Shown here in pieces: positions 24,692 through 33,531 of a stretch of DNA of 64,000 bases (positions are counted from its first letter, which is position 1; the number at the start of each line of letters is the position of its first letter). This stretch comes from Tateyamaria sp. Alg231-49 (GTDB taxonomy: Bacteria; Pseudomonadota; Alphaproteobacteria; Rhodobacterales; Rhodobacteraceae), in assembly GCF_900143535.1 (NCBI RefSeq), contig NZ_FRFA01000003.1, positions 248,001 through 312,000 on the forward strand. The letters are read 5' to 3'. The notes under the pieces were generated by a model, which saw only the letters and a program-made list of their open reading frames with translations, had not been told where the DNA came from and searched no databases. Made by a program: the position numbers and the translations under genes.

Positions 24692-27454
24692 CTATTCGGC
24701 GACCATCGCCTGAACCGCCTCAACTTTTACAGCTGAAAACTTGAATTCCGGGATCTTGCCATAGGGGTCCACAGCCGGGTTGGTCAGGATGTTGGCCGCT
24801 GCCTCAACAAATGCAAAGGGCAGGAACACCATGTCTGGCGATACCGCACGATCCTCACGTGCCATGATCTCGATCGAGCCACGTTTCGTTGACAAGCGCA
24901 CCACGCCACCCGGGACCACACCCAGCTTGCGCAAGGTGGATGGGTGCAACGAACAGTTTGCTTCCGGCTCTACGGCATCCAGCACAGTGGCGCGGCGTGT
25001 CATCGAACCGGTATGCCAATGCTCCAGCTGCCGTCCAGTTGTCAGGATCATCGGATAATCTGCGTCCGGCACATCATCGGGCGCAATCACAGCCGCAGGC
25101 GTGAAACGCGCGCGCCCCTCAGGGCGAGGGAACCCATCGCCAAACACAATCGCCTGCCCCGGATCTTCGGGGGACAACGACGGATAGGTGACCGCGTTCT
25201 GCGCCTCAAGCCGGTCCCATGTGATATTGGCCAGCGACTTCATGTTTAGCTTCATTTCGGCAAACACATCCGCCGGGCTGTCATAAGTCCAATTGAGGCC
25301 AAGCCGCTTGGCCAGTTCCACCTCGATCCACCAGTCTTCGCGCGCATCGCCGGGGGGCGGCAACGCAGGGCGACCCATTTGCACCTGACGGTTGGTATTT
25401 GTGACCGTGCCAGACTTTTCTGCAAAGGCGGACGCAGGCAGTATCACATCCGCATAGTTCGCCGTCTCGGTGATAAAGATATCCTGCACCACCAGGTGAT
25501 CCAGCTTTGCCAAAGCGTCGCGTGCGTGTTCGACGTCTGGGTCCGACATGGCCGGGTTTTCACCCAGCACGTACATCGCCTTGATGTTGCCAGCATGCAC
25601 GTCATCCATGATTTCGGTCACCGTCAGACCTTTCTCATTGGAGAAGTCGCCCGAGTTCCAGACATCGGTAAAGGCCGAGCGCACGCCATCGTCCGTTACG
25701 GGTTGATAATCCGGCAGGAACATCGGGATTAGACCGGCGTCCGATGCCCCCTGCACGTTGTTCTGCCCGCGCAGCGGGTGAAGGCCCGCACCGGGCCGCC
25801 CAACCTGCCCACACATCAGCGCCAGCGAAATCAGGCAACGCGAGTTGTCCGTTCCGTGGATGTGCTGAGACACGCCCATCCCCCAGAAGATCATCGCCGA
25901 TTTGGCGCCGGCAAAGGTCCGTGCCACGTCGCGCAGCACTTCGGCCTCGATCCCGCAAATCTCAGCCATCTTTTCAGGCGCAAAGTCCGCCAGATGCGCC
26001 TTTTCAGCTTCCCAATTCTCGGTATAGGCGTCGATATATTGCTGGTCGTACAGGCCCTCTTCTACAATTGTGTGCATCATTGCGTTCAGCATGGATACAT
26101 CCGCACCCGGGCGGAATTGCAGCATATGGCTGGAAAAACGTTTGAGCGCCTGCCCGCGCGGATCCATCACGATCAGCTTGCCACCGCGCTTGGTGAATTG
26201 CTTGAAATAGGTGGCCGCGACGGGGTGGTTTTCGATGGGGTTACAGCCAATGGCAATGGCCACATCCGCGTTTTCGATTTCGTTGAACGTGGCGGTGACT
26301 GCGCCGGAGCCCACGTTCTCCATCAAAGCCGCAACAGAACTGGCATGACACAACCGGGTACAGTGATCGACGTTGTTGTGGCCAAAGCCTTGTCGGATCA
26401 TCTTTTGAAACAGATAGGCTTCCTCGTTCGTGCACTTGGCCGACCCAAAGCCCGCCACTTCACGCCCGCGCCCCTTAAGACCATTGGCGGCGAAATCCAG
26501 CGCCTCGTCCCATGTGGCCTCACGGAACACTTCCTGCCAATTGCCAGGGTCCACGTTCAGCCCTTTGGCTGGTGCATCGTCGCGACGGATCAACGGTTTG
26601 GTCAGGCGGTGATCGTGGTGGATGTAGTCAAAGCCAAAGCGCCCCTTGACGCAGAGCCGCCCTTCGTTCGCGGGGCCATTGATGCCCTCGACATATTTGA
26701 CCTTGTTGTCCTTCACTTTCAGAGAGATCTGACAGCCGACGCCGCAGAATGGGCAGATGCTCTCAACTTCGCTATCAAAATCTGCACTGTCCCCAATTTG
26801 GGCGTCATCAACCACCGATGACGGCATCAACGCCCCAGTCGGACAGGCCTGCACACATTCGCCGCAGGCCACACAGGTGCTGTCGCCCATCGGATCGGCC
26901 AGATCGAATGTTGGATAGCTGTCATGCCCACGCCCTGACATCCCAATGACATCGTTGACCTGTACCTCGCGGCAGGCGCGTACGCACAGACCACATGAAA
27001 TGCAGGCATCCAAATTGACCGACATCGCCACATGGCTGTCATCAAGCAGAGGAATGCGCCCCTCTTCCAACTTGGGAAAACGGCTTTCCGAAACGCCATT
27101 GGCCTCGGCCATGTCCCACAGATGGGCGGATTTGTCGTGCGATACATCACGCTCGGGTTGATCGGCGACCAGCATTTCGACCACCATCTTGCGCGCCGTT
27201 TCGGCGCGGGTTGAATTGGTGGTGACAACCATGCCTTCGCTGGGTTCGCGGATGCAGGATGCGGCCAGCACACGCTCGCCTTCAATCTCGACCATACAGG
27301 CGCGGCAGTTGCCGTCCGGGCGGTATCCGGGGCTCGGTTTGTGGCACAGGTGCGGGATCACAAGGCCGCGCCCGTTGGCAACCTCCCAGATGGTCATGCC
27401 CGCTTCGGCCTCAACCTCGGCCCCGTCCAGCGTAAATGTCACCTTGTCCGTCAT
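24692..27454 (-). CDS. Formate dehydrogenase alpha subunit (molybdenum/tungsten enzyme)
   Basis: A 920-residue FdsA/FdhA-type catalytic subunit. In order: a [2Fe-2S] domain (Cys37, Cys50, Cys53, Cys67), a His/Cys [4Fe-4S] segment near residues 106-160, two ferredoxin clusters (Cys151/154/157/161 and Cys194/197/200/204), the [4Fe-4S] site of the molybdopterin domain (Cys234, 237, 241, 268) and the active-site pair Cys369-His370 in CTRLCHASSV. Formate is oxidised to CO2. The NAD-linked beta and gamma subunits and the FdhD/FdsD accessory gene are not adjacent, unlike fds operons. GAGGGAG precedes the ATG. Confidence 0.93.
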   Translation of the reverse strand: MTDKVTFTLDGAEVEAEAGMTIWEVANGRGLVIPHLCHKPSPGYRPDGNCRACMVEIEGERVLAASCIREPSEGMVVTTNSTRAETARKMVVEMLVADQPERDVSHDKSAHLWDMAEANGVSESRFPKLEEGRIPLLDDSHVAMSVNLDACISCGLCVRACREVQVNDVIGMSGRGHDSYPTFDLADPMGDSTCVACGECVQACPTGALMPSSVVDDAQIGDSADFDSEVESICPFCGVGCQISLKVKDNKVKYVEGINGPANEGRLCVKGRFGFDYIHHDHRLTKPLIRRDDAPAKGLNVDPGNWQEVFREATWDEALDFAANGLKGRGREVAGFGSAKCTNEEAYLFQKMIRQGFGHNNVDHCTRLCHASSVAALMENVGSGAVTATFNEIENADVAIAIGCNPIENHPVAATYFKQFTKRGGKLIVMDPRGQALKRFSSHMLQFRPGADVSMLNAMMHTIVEEGLYDQQYIDAYTENWEAEKAHLADFAPEKMAEICGIEAEVLRDVARTFAGAKSAMIFWGMGVSQHIHGTDNSRCLISLALMCGQVGRPGAGLHPLRGQNNVQGASDAGLIPMFLPDYQPVTDDGVRSAFTDVWNSGDFSNEKGLTVTEIMDDVHAGNIKAMYVLGENPAMSDPDVEHARDALAKLDHLVVQDIFITETANYADVILPASAFAEKSGTVTNTNRQVQMGRPALPPPGDAREDWWIEVELAKRLGLNWTYDSPADVFAEMKLNMKSLANITWDRLEAQNAVTYPSLSPEDPGQAIVFGDGFPRPEGRARFTPAAVIAPDDVPDADYPMILTTGRQLEHWHTGSMTRRATVLDAVEPEANCSLHPSTLRKLGVVPGGVVRLSTKRGSIEIMAREDRAVSPDMVFLPFAFVEAAANILTNPAVDPYGKIPEFKFSAVKVEAVQAMVAE

Positions 27455-27671
27455 CGCGCGCAACTCCCTCGCTCTCGCAGCACCCTAAACCAGCCCGAAC
27501 ATCAAGAGGACTCCCATTCCCGACACCAAAACCCGCTTTCGCGTCTCGGGTGTTTCCGATCCACGCCACCGCGCCTCATGTCTGTTTCAAAAATTGCGCC
27601 CCTTAGGGGCCAGCACTTTCCACCGCGCCAACGCTGCCCTAGAACAAACCAAACACCAGCCAAAGGCACAC

Positions 27672-28325
27672 ATGTCCCACATCACCCTTATCCGGCACGG
27701 TCAGGCCAACTCTCAGGCCAAGGACGAAGCCAGCTATGACCAGCTCAGCCCCCTTGGCCATCAACAGTCGGCTTGGCTGGGCGAGCACATGCGCGCCACG
27801 CATCAGCATCACTTGCGGCTCTACACCGGCACTCTGCGCCGACACCGCGAAACTGCGGCCGGGATGGCGACAGGGCTTGAACCTGTTGAGGATGCGCGTT
27901 TGAACGAACTGGAATATTTCACCCTCGCCACAGCGCTTCGCGACGAACATGGTGTTCCCTTGCCGGATGGGCCCGGTGACTTCACAGCCCATTTGCCGCA
28001 AGTCTTTGCCGCGTGGCAGGATGATCGCCTGAAAGGTGCGCCGGAAACATTCGCAAGCTTTGAGGACCGCGTTCAGGGCGCGTTGCGCGAGATTTCTTCT
28101 GGGGATGGCCCCGCATTGGTGGTCACGTCCGGCGGATTGATTTCGATGGCGATGCGTCAGCATCTGGGCCTCAGCATCGAGGGCATGGCCAATATCGCGC
28201 TCGCCATTATGAACACCTCGATCCACCGCCTGCACCCAATCGGCGGCACCTGGGCACCGGTTATGTTCAACGCCATCCCGCATCTGGAAACGCCAGATCG
28301 CCACCACGCCCAAACCCACGTTTGA
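27672..28325 (+). CDS. Histidine phosphatase superfamily protein
   Basis: A 217-residue member of the phosphoglycerate-mutase-like family, with the RHG motif LIRHGQAN at residues about 6-13 (phospho-accepting His) and the second His region VVTSGGLISMAM, where the usual SHGG is replaced by TSGG. The second catalytic His therefore appears missing, so activity could be altered. Acid-phosphatase, sugar-phosphatase or regulatory roles are possible. It precedes the GST gene by 10 bases and is probably co-transcribed with it. Confidence 0.82.
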   Translation: MSHITLIRHGQANSQAKDEASYDQLSPLGHQQSAWLGEHMRATHQHHLRLYTGTLRRHRETAAGMATGLEPVEDARLNELEYFTLATALRDEHGVPLPDGPGDFTAHLPQVFAAWQDDRLKGAPETFASFEDRVQGALREISSGDGPALVVTSGGLISMAMRQHLGLSIEGMANIALAIMNTSIHRLHPIGGTWAPVMFNAIPHLETPDRHHAQTHV

Positions 28326-28335
28326 AAGGCAGTCC

Positions 28336-28947
28336 ATGAAGCTCTATTTCGCCACTGGCACCATTTCCATCGCCGTTGCCGTTGCTCTGAACGAAGCGGG
28401 AGTGTCCTACGACACCCACCAACTTAACTTCGCAGCTGGCGAGCAGCGCGGTGACGGCTACGCCGCCATCAACCCCAAAGGCCGCGTGCCTGCGTTAGAA
28501 GTGGGCGACACCATCCTGACGGAGACGGGTGCAATCCTTGACTATGTGGCCACACTTGCCCCCGGCCTGATGCCTACTGACCCAGTGGCAGCGGCGCAGG
28601 CGCGCGGCATCATGTACTATTTGGCTTCGACCATGCATGTGGCTCATGCCCACGGAAGGCGCGCAAATCGTTGGGCGGATGAAGAGGCCAGTTGGGCCGA
28701 CATGATCGCCAAAGTGCCCCAGACCATGACCGAATGTACGGCGTTTGTTGAGGCAAAGTGCCTGACCGGACCGTTCATATTCGGCGATACGCTTTGTGTT
28801 GCAGATGCCTACCTATTCGTTGTGTGCAGCTGGCTGACAGGCGACGGTGTTGATCTTGCCCCCTTCCCGAAAGTACGCGCTTTTCTGGCCGCCATGGAGG
28901 AACGACCCAGCGTTCAAGCCGTGCGCGCAAACGGGATGTTGCCATGA
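28336..28947 (+). CDS. Glutathione S-transferase family protein
   Basis: A 203-residue GST: N-terminal thioredoxin-like domain (MKLYFATGTISIAVAVALNE, GYAAINPKGRVPALEV, LTETGAILDYVA) and helical C-domain with a typical FIFGDTLCVADAYLF N-capping motif. The N-terminal Ser/Cys position (GTIS) fits beta-class-like enzymes. Its stop overlaps the saccharopine dehydrogenase start (ATGA), so the two are translationally coupled. The substrate is unknown. Confidence 0.88.
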   Translation: MKLYFATGTISIAVAVALNEAGVSYDTHQLNFAAGEQRGDGYAAINPKGRVPALEVGDTILTETGAILDYVATLAPGLMPTDPVAAAQARGIMYYLASTMHVAHAHGRRANRWADEEASWADMIAKVPQTMTECTAFVEAKCLTGPFIFGDTLCVADAYLFVVCSWLTGDGVDLAPFPKVRAFLAAMEERPSVQAVRANGMLP

Positions 28948-29999
28948 CCCATCTATGGGTGCGCGCCGAGCAGCGGGACAATGAAACGCGCGTCGGGGTG
29001 ACCCCTGACGGTATAGCCAAGTTGATCGCTTCAGGGATCACAGTGACGGTCGAGGATAGCCCGACCCGCTGCATTTCCACTGACAGATACGCAGCTGCAG
29101 GTGCCGAAATCGCACCAGCACATAGTTGGCCCGCGGCACCAAAGGATGCCATCATCTTTGGGCTGAAGGAACTGCCCGAAGACGACACACCCCTGCCGCA
29201 CCAGCACATCATGTTCGGCCATGCGTTCAAGGGCCAGCCCGCTGGGCAACGCCTGCTCCGTCGGTTTGGCGCTGGCGGTGGCACGCTGTTTGACCTTGAG
29301 TATCTGGTAGACGCCAACAATCGCCGCGTGGCCGCCTTTGGCTATTGGGCGGGCTACGCCGGAGCGGCGGTGGCCCTGAAATGCTGGGTTGCCCAGCAAA
29401 ACGGGCAGATCGCTGGCCCCGTTGCGCCCTATTCCAGTTCAAACCATCTGCTTGCCGACCTGCAATCCGATCTGGTCGCGACCGGGCCGCACAGGCCAAC
29501 GGCACTGATCATCGGCGCGTTAGGCCGGGTCGGAACAGGGGCCGCAGATTTGTGCACCGCAATGGGTGTGCCCACCACCCGTTGGGACATGGAAGAAACC
29601 GCCCACGGCGGCCCATTCCCCGAAATTCTGGCGCACGACATCTTTTTCAATTGCATCCTCGCGCGTCCCGGCACGCCGGTGTTCGTCCCGTCAGATGCGT
29701 TGCACAAGCCCCGTCGGCTCAGCGTCATTGGCGACATTGCCTGCGATCCAGACAGCGATTTCTCCCCAATCAAGGTCTATGACCGAACCACAACATGGGA
29801 TGCGCCCGCGCTTCGGGTGCATGACGCGCCAGTGCTGGACGTCACGGCCATCGATAATCTGCCATCGATGCTGCCCGTCGAATCCTCAGAGGATTACGCG
29901 GATCAGTTGCTGCCCAGTCTGCTTACGTTGGAGGATCTGGACGCAGGGGTTTGGGCGCGCGCAAAGGCTACCTTTGAACAGGCAATGGCCAATACGTGA
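28944..29999 (+). CDS. Saccharopine dehydrogenase (NAD+, L-lysine-forming type)
   Basis: A 351-residue protein of the LYS1/alanine-dehydrogenase fold. It starts with RAEQRDNETRVGVTP, and carries Lys75 and His93 (GLKELP, FGHAFKGQ) that match the catalytic Lys77/His96 of the yeast enzyme, then the nucleotide-binding ALIIGALGRVGTGA. The enzyme interconverts saccharopine with lysine and 2-oxoglutarate. Bacteria of this group make lysine by the DAP route, so it more likely serves lysine breakdown or another opine-like substrate. No partner (glutamate-forming) dehydrogenase is in the window. Confidence 0.87.
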   Translation: MTHLWVRAEQRDNETRVGVTPDGIAKLIASGITVTVEDSPTRCISTDRYAAAGAEIAPAHSWPAAPKDAIIFGLKELPEDDTPLPHQHIMFGHAFKGQPAGQRLLRRFGAGGGTLFDLEYLVDANNRRVAAFGYWAGYAGAAVALKCWVAQQNGQIAGPVAPYSSSNHLLADLQSDLVATGPHRPTALIIGALGRVGTGAADLCTAMGVPTTRWDMEETAHGGPFPEILAHDIFFNCILARPGTPVFVPSDALHKPRRLSVIGDIACDPDSDFSPIKVYDRTTTWDAPALRVHDAPVLDVTAIDNLPSMLPVESSEDYADQLLPSLLTLEDLDAGVWARAKATFEQAMANT

Positions 30000-30001
30000 A
30001 A

Positions 30002-30025
30002 AAGGCGTGGAAAACCCCGCCTTGC
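30002..30025 (+). terminator. Weak hairpin after the saccharopine dehydrogenase gene
   Basis: AAGGCG and CGCCTT pair around a loop of about ten bases, shortly after the stop codon and ahead of the convergent chrR end. The T-run is poor, so this is only a possible terminator. Confidence 0.35.
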
Positions 30026-30051
30026 GTTCAATTAGGAACAATTTGATCTGA

Positions 30052-30708
30052 TCAGATCCGCGCGAACCGCTGCGCGATTTTCGGGATCAGACCCTGGAAC
30101 TGCAACGGCGCGTCGGTGACGGCCAGACAAATACAATCCTCGTGTATGTCGGCGACGGGCGTGTGGTGCGTGTCACTGTCCGCCATTTCAACATCGCCGC
30201 GCGCGAAATAGTCGCCTTCATCCTGGAAGGCACCCTGCAACACCATCGTCATCTCGATACCGTTATGCCCGTGATCAGGCATTGCAGCGCCCGCCGGGAT
30301 GAAAAGCAGGCGCGCAGACGCCTCGCGCGATGTAGGCAAGATCGCCTGTTTTACCCCAAGGCCAATAGCGCGCCATTTGATGCTGTCCAAATCGCCGCCC
30401 ACGTAGTCCTGCAAAGGACCGGGCAGAATAGAGCCAGGCGCTCGCACGACGGGCGTTTCTTGGACGGGACCGCCCGCAATAAGCGCCATCGTTGCCGCAA
30501 AGCTGCCCGGCGCCAGAGCCACGTCATCTGGCACGTCAAGCGCAAGCACTTCGCCGCCCACAGCGTCATAGCTTTCAACCTCTGCCCGGCATGCGTCACA
30601 AAGTGACACATGCGTGGCAACCATCAGGTTGAATGCCTCGGGAAGAGTGCCCGCCGCATAGGCCATCAGGATATCGTCGGTCAGGTGGTGTTTTATGTCG
30701 TATTCCAT
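30052..30708 (-). CDS. chrR: ChrR-type zinc anti-sigma factor
   Basis: Anti-sigma factor that holds RpoE inactive until singlet oxygen or related stress. The 218-residue protein has the N-terminal zinc anti-sigma domain with His7/His8, His33, Cys37 and Cys40 (ATHVSLCDAC), and a C-terminal cupin domain with HGHNGIEMTMVLQGAF and HTPVADIHEDC. Both parts match R. sphaeroides ChrR, including the ending PKIAQRFARI. ATG at 30708 gives the R. sphaeroides-like N-terminus; a GTG at 30720 overlapping the rpoE stop is an alternative. It follows rpoE in one operon. Confidence 0.95.
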   Translation of the reverse strand: MEYDIKHHLTDDILMAYAAGTLPEAFNLMVATHVSLCDACRAEVESYDAVGGEVLALDVPDDVALAPGSFAATMALIAGGPVQETPVVRAPGSILPGPLQDYVGGDLDSIKWRAIGLGVKQAILPTSREASARLLFIPAGAAMPDHGHNGIEMTMVLQGAFQDEGDYFARGDVEMADSDTHHTPVADIHEDCICLAVTDAPLQFQGLIPKIAQRFARI

Positions 30709-30716
30709 CACTTCAA

Positions 30717-31265
30717 TCACTTCATTGCGTGGCGCAACCGTTCCAGCGCCAATCGTATCCGACTTTTGATCGTGCCAAGTGGCAGACCGGTTTTCTGAGC
30801 GATTTCACTGTGGGACATGTCCCCGAAATACGCCTGTTCTATCAATTCCCGCTGGGCGGCGGGCAATTCTGCAATTGCCTGACCCAACAGTTCGCTTTCT
30901 TGCTGCAAGGCCATCACATCGGCCTGATCAGGTTCTTCTTCTGGGCCCCAAGTCAGTTCTTCGGGCTCGGGGCGGCGCTGCTTGCGCAGCACGTCAATCT
31001 TTCGGTTCCGCGCGATGGTGAAGATCCAGGTCGCCACCGAAGCCCGCGCGGGGTCAAACATGTGCGCTTTGTGCCAACAGGTCGCCAAGACTTCCTGCGC
31101 GCATTCTTCGGCCAGTGATGCGTCGGACCCCGATTTTATCAGGAACCCTTTGACCCGCGGGGCAAAGTGTTCGAACAGTTCGGCAAAGGCCGCCTGATCC
31201 TGATTGTCTCGGATGCGAACCATGTGGCTTACCCACAACATCCGCTTGCCGTCACTGTCATTCAT
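30717..31265 (-). CDS. rpoE: ECF sigma factor RpoE (ECF11, ChrR-controlled)
   Basis: A 182-residue ECF sigma factor. Region 2 is seen in AFAELFEHFAPRVKGFLIK to TWIFTIARNRKIDVLRK, and region 4 in LPAAQRELIEQAYFGDMSH with the helix-turn-helix HSEIAQKTGLPLGTIKSRIR. It directs transcription of the singlet-oxygen response. The ATG at 31265 fits the R. sphaeroides length and has AGGA upstream; longer in-frame extensions lack a ribosome site. chrR follows immediately. Confidence 0.94.
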   Translation of the reverse strand: MNDSDGKRMLWVSHMVRIRDNQDQAAFAELFEHFAPRVKGFLIKSGSDASLAEECAQEVLATCWHKAHMFDPARASVATWIFTIARNRKIDVLRKQRRPEPEELTWGPEEEPDQADVMALQQESELLGQAIAELPAAQRELIEQAYFGDMSHSEIAQKTGLPLGTIKSRIRLALERLRHAMK

Positions 31266-31352
31266 CTTTGCAGGTCCTGTCACCGCCTCTGAGACCATTC
31301 CCATGGGCGGCTGTGCATCTTGATGCATTGTTTCTAGACCTGCGTACATGAA

Positions 31353-31383
31353 TGATCTACGGCCCCTCGTCGCATTTGGATCA
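31353..31383. promoter_or_regulatory. Candidate bidirectional RpoE-dependent promoter
   Basis: On the minus strand TGATCC (31383-31378), an 18-base spacer and TAGATC (31359-31354) resemble the RpoE pattern TGATCC-N18-TAAGNN. On the plus strand TGATCT (31353-31358), 18 bases and TGGATC (31377-31382) occupy the same bases. Both start codons are about 85 bases from the predicted start points. Confidence 0.55.
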
Positions 31384-31473
31384 AAAAATAAATCTCTGGC
31401 ATTTGTACATCCGTTTCGGGCACTGAACCGTACACTGTAGAACAGCCAAGACACACAGGGACTCCCGCCGCTT

Positions 31474-32772
31474 ATGCCTTTTGAACATTCTGCCGCCATC
31501 CGCAAACGTATCGCAGTGATCGGAGGGGGCATTTCGGGGATGGGCGCCGCCCATATGCTCGCCGCCGACCACACTGTTACCCTGTTTGAATCTGAACGCC
31601 GTCTTGGCGGTCACGCGCGCACGATCATGGCGGGCAAGAACGGCGATCAGCCTGTAGATACAGGCTTTCTCGTGTTCAACTACGCCAACTATCCGCACAT
31701 GGCCGCACTGTTTGATGAACTGAGTGTGCCGGTCGTGAAATCAAACATGAGCTTTGGAGCCTCTATAGATGGAGGTCGCCTTGAGTATGGGTTGGCCAGC
31801 CTTGACGCGCTGTTTGCGCAACGCACGAACGCCTTCAATCCTCGTTTTCTCGGCATGGTGCGGGATATCGTGCGCTTTAACCGCAACGCTTTGCGCGTCG
31901 CGAACGAAGATCGGACGCGCACGGTTGCGCAGTTCTTGGATGTTTTGGGCACAGGCCATTGGTTCCGGGACTACTACTTGCTGCCTCTCAGCGGCGCGAT
32001 CTGGTCAACACCAACCGAAAAAATCATGGATTTCCCGGCCCATGCGATGATCCAGTTCTTTGAGAACCATGCGCTGCTTAACACGACTGGCCAACACCAG
32101 TGGTACACAGTCAACGGGGGGTCTATCGAATATGTCCGCCGGCTTGAGGCCGCGATGCGGGCAAATGGTGTCGACATCCGTTTGGGGGCCCCCATTCAGT
32201 CGGTGCGCCGCACTGGGGCGGGTGCTCATGTCAAAGCTTGGGGCGGAGAGTGGGAAGACTTTGACGAGGTCGTCTTTGCGACCCATTCTGATGACAGCCT
32301 GTCGCTGCTGGAAGACCCATCGGACGCCGAAAGCGCCGCGCTGGGTGCTGTAAAGTACCAGCCCAACGATATTGTCCTGCATCGCGACGAAAGCATCATG
32401 CCCAAACGGCGCCAGACCTGGTCCAGCTGGGTCTACACCGAAGACGCCCACACTCAAAGCGATCGAATTGACCTCACCTACTGGATCAATTCGCTACAGC
32501 CTGTGCCAATGGATGACCCCCATTTCGTGACGTTGAATTCCAACCGCGAGATCAAGGACGAGCTGATCTATGATCAAACAGTCTTACGTCACCCTGTCTA
32601 CGATCTGGCCGCACTTGCCGCTCAAGACACCCTGCGTGCCATGAATGGTTCAAAAAACACGTGGTTCTGCGGCGCATGGATGCGTCACGGGTTCCACGAA
32701 GACGGGCTGTCCAGTGCTGTGGACGCGGTGCGTGCGATCAACCGGACCCCCAGCCTGCTGGTGGCTGCATAA
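31474..32772 (+). CDS. FAD-dependent amine-oxidase-like oxidoreductase of the RpoE operon
   Basis: A 432-residue flavoprotein: Rossmann motif IAVIGGGISGMGAAHML, then LFESERRLGGHARTI (second FAD contact), and a C-terminal FAD-binding segment NTWFCGAWMRHGFHEDG. It is the first gene of a five-gene operon whose order matches RSP_1091 to RSP_1087 of R. sphaeroides, genes controlled by RpoE-ChrR. Published work places RpoE-regulon enzymes in conversion of phospholipid acyl chains to furan fatty acids; this flavoprotein could be the desaturase step, but which gene does which step I cannot fix from sequence. Confidence 0.85.
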   Translation: MPFEHSAAIRKRIAVIGGGISGMGAAHMLAADHTVTLFESERRLGGHARTIMAGKNGDQPVDTGFLVFNYANYPHMAALFDELSVPVVKSNMSFGASIDGGRLEYGLASLDALFAQRTNAFNPRFLGMVRDIVRFNRNALRVANEDRTRTVAQFLDVLGTGHWFRDYYLLPLSGAIWSTPTEKIMDFPAHAMIQFFENHALLNTTGQHQWYTVNGGSIEYVRRLEAAMRANGVDIRLGAPIQSVRRTGAGAHVKAWGGEWEDFDEVVFATHSDDSLSLLEDPSDAESAALGAVKYQPNDIVLHRDESIMPKRRQTWSSWVYTEDAHTQSDRIDLTYWINSLQPVPMDDPHFVTLNSNREIKDELIYDQTVLRHPVYDLAALAAQDTLRAMNGSKNTWFCGAWMRHGFHEDGLSSAVDAVRAINRTPSLLVAA

Positions 32773-33531
32773 ATGGCCGCGACGGTCGATCATATTTCTG
32801 GCGTTACCTATCACGGGCGCAAAGGGGCAATCACAAACGCCTTTCGCTATTCCGTGGACTACATGCTGTTGGATGCCGAGGCCTCTGTCACGACCCCATC
32901 CTTGTTTGCCCGCAATGGGCGCAATTTGATGGCGCTGGATGACATCGACCATGGCGGACCGCCCAAGGATGGGCGTGGGGCCGCTTGGGTGCGCGATGTT
33001 TTGCAATCCCATCAAGTGACCGGCGTCGCCCGAATTGAACTGCTCGCCCAGCCCAAAGTGCTGGGCCACGTTTTTAACCCGGTAAGCTTTTGGTTGTGTC
33101 GGCGGGATGACGAGGCGTTGATCGCGGTGATTGCAGAGGTGACCAACACGTTTGGGGACCGTCACAGCTATCTTGTGCATCATTTCGACCTGCGCCCCAT
33201 TGCGCCGGAAGATCGGTTGCAGGCGACCAAGATCCTGCATGTGTCTCCGTTTCAGCCTGTCGAGGGCGGGTACGAATTTCGTTTTGACATCCGGGACGAC
33301 CGTATCGGCGTTTGGATCGACTATTCCCGCGGCCAAGGTGGTCTGATCGCCACTTTGACAGGCAATCGCACTGCACTCACAAACGGCTCGATCCTGCGCG
33401 CCGCTGTGCGCCGCCCGCTCGGCGCGCGCCGGGTCCTGGCGCTGATCCACTGGCAAGCCCTGAAATTGTGGATCAAGCGTGCAGTCTATCGTGCGCGCCC
33501 GTTGCCGCCATCGGATGAGGTGTCGCGGTGA
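32773..33531 (+). CDS. DUF1365 family protein
   Basis: A 252-residue soluble protein of the DUF1365 family, the usual neighbour of the flavin oxidoreductase and often of cyclopropane-fatty-acid-synthase-like enzymes. Family landmarks are YHGRKGAITNAFRYSVDYM, the stretch VLGHVFNPVSFWLC and FHVSPFQP-like LHVSPFQPVEGGYEF. It starts at once after the previous stop codon and overlaps the next gene by four bases. A role in modifying acyl chains is inferred from context and from the R. sphaeroides regulon. Confidence 0.9.
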   Translation: MAATVDHISGVTYHGRKGAITNAFRYSVDYMLLDAEASVTTPSLFARNGRNLMALDDIDHGGPPKDGRGAAWVRDVLQSHQVTGVARIELLAQPKVLGHVFNPVSFWLCRRDDEALIAVIAEVTNTFGDRHSYLVHHFDLRPIAPEDRLQATKILHVSPFQPVEGGYEFRFDIRDDRIGVWIDYSRGQGGLIATLTGNRTALTNGSILRAAVRRPLGARRVLALIHWQALKLWIKRAVYRARPLPPSDEVSR

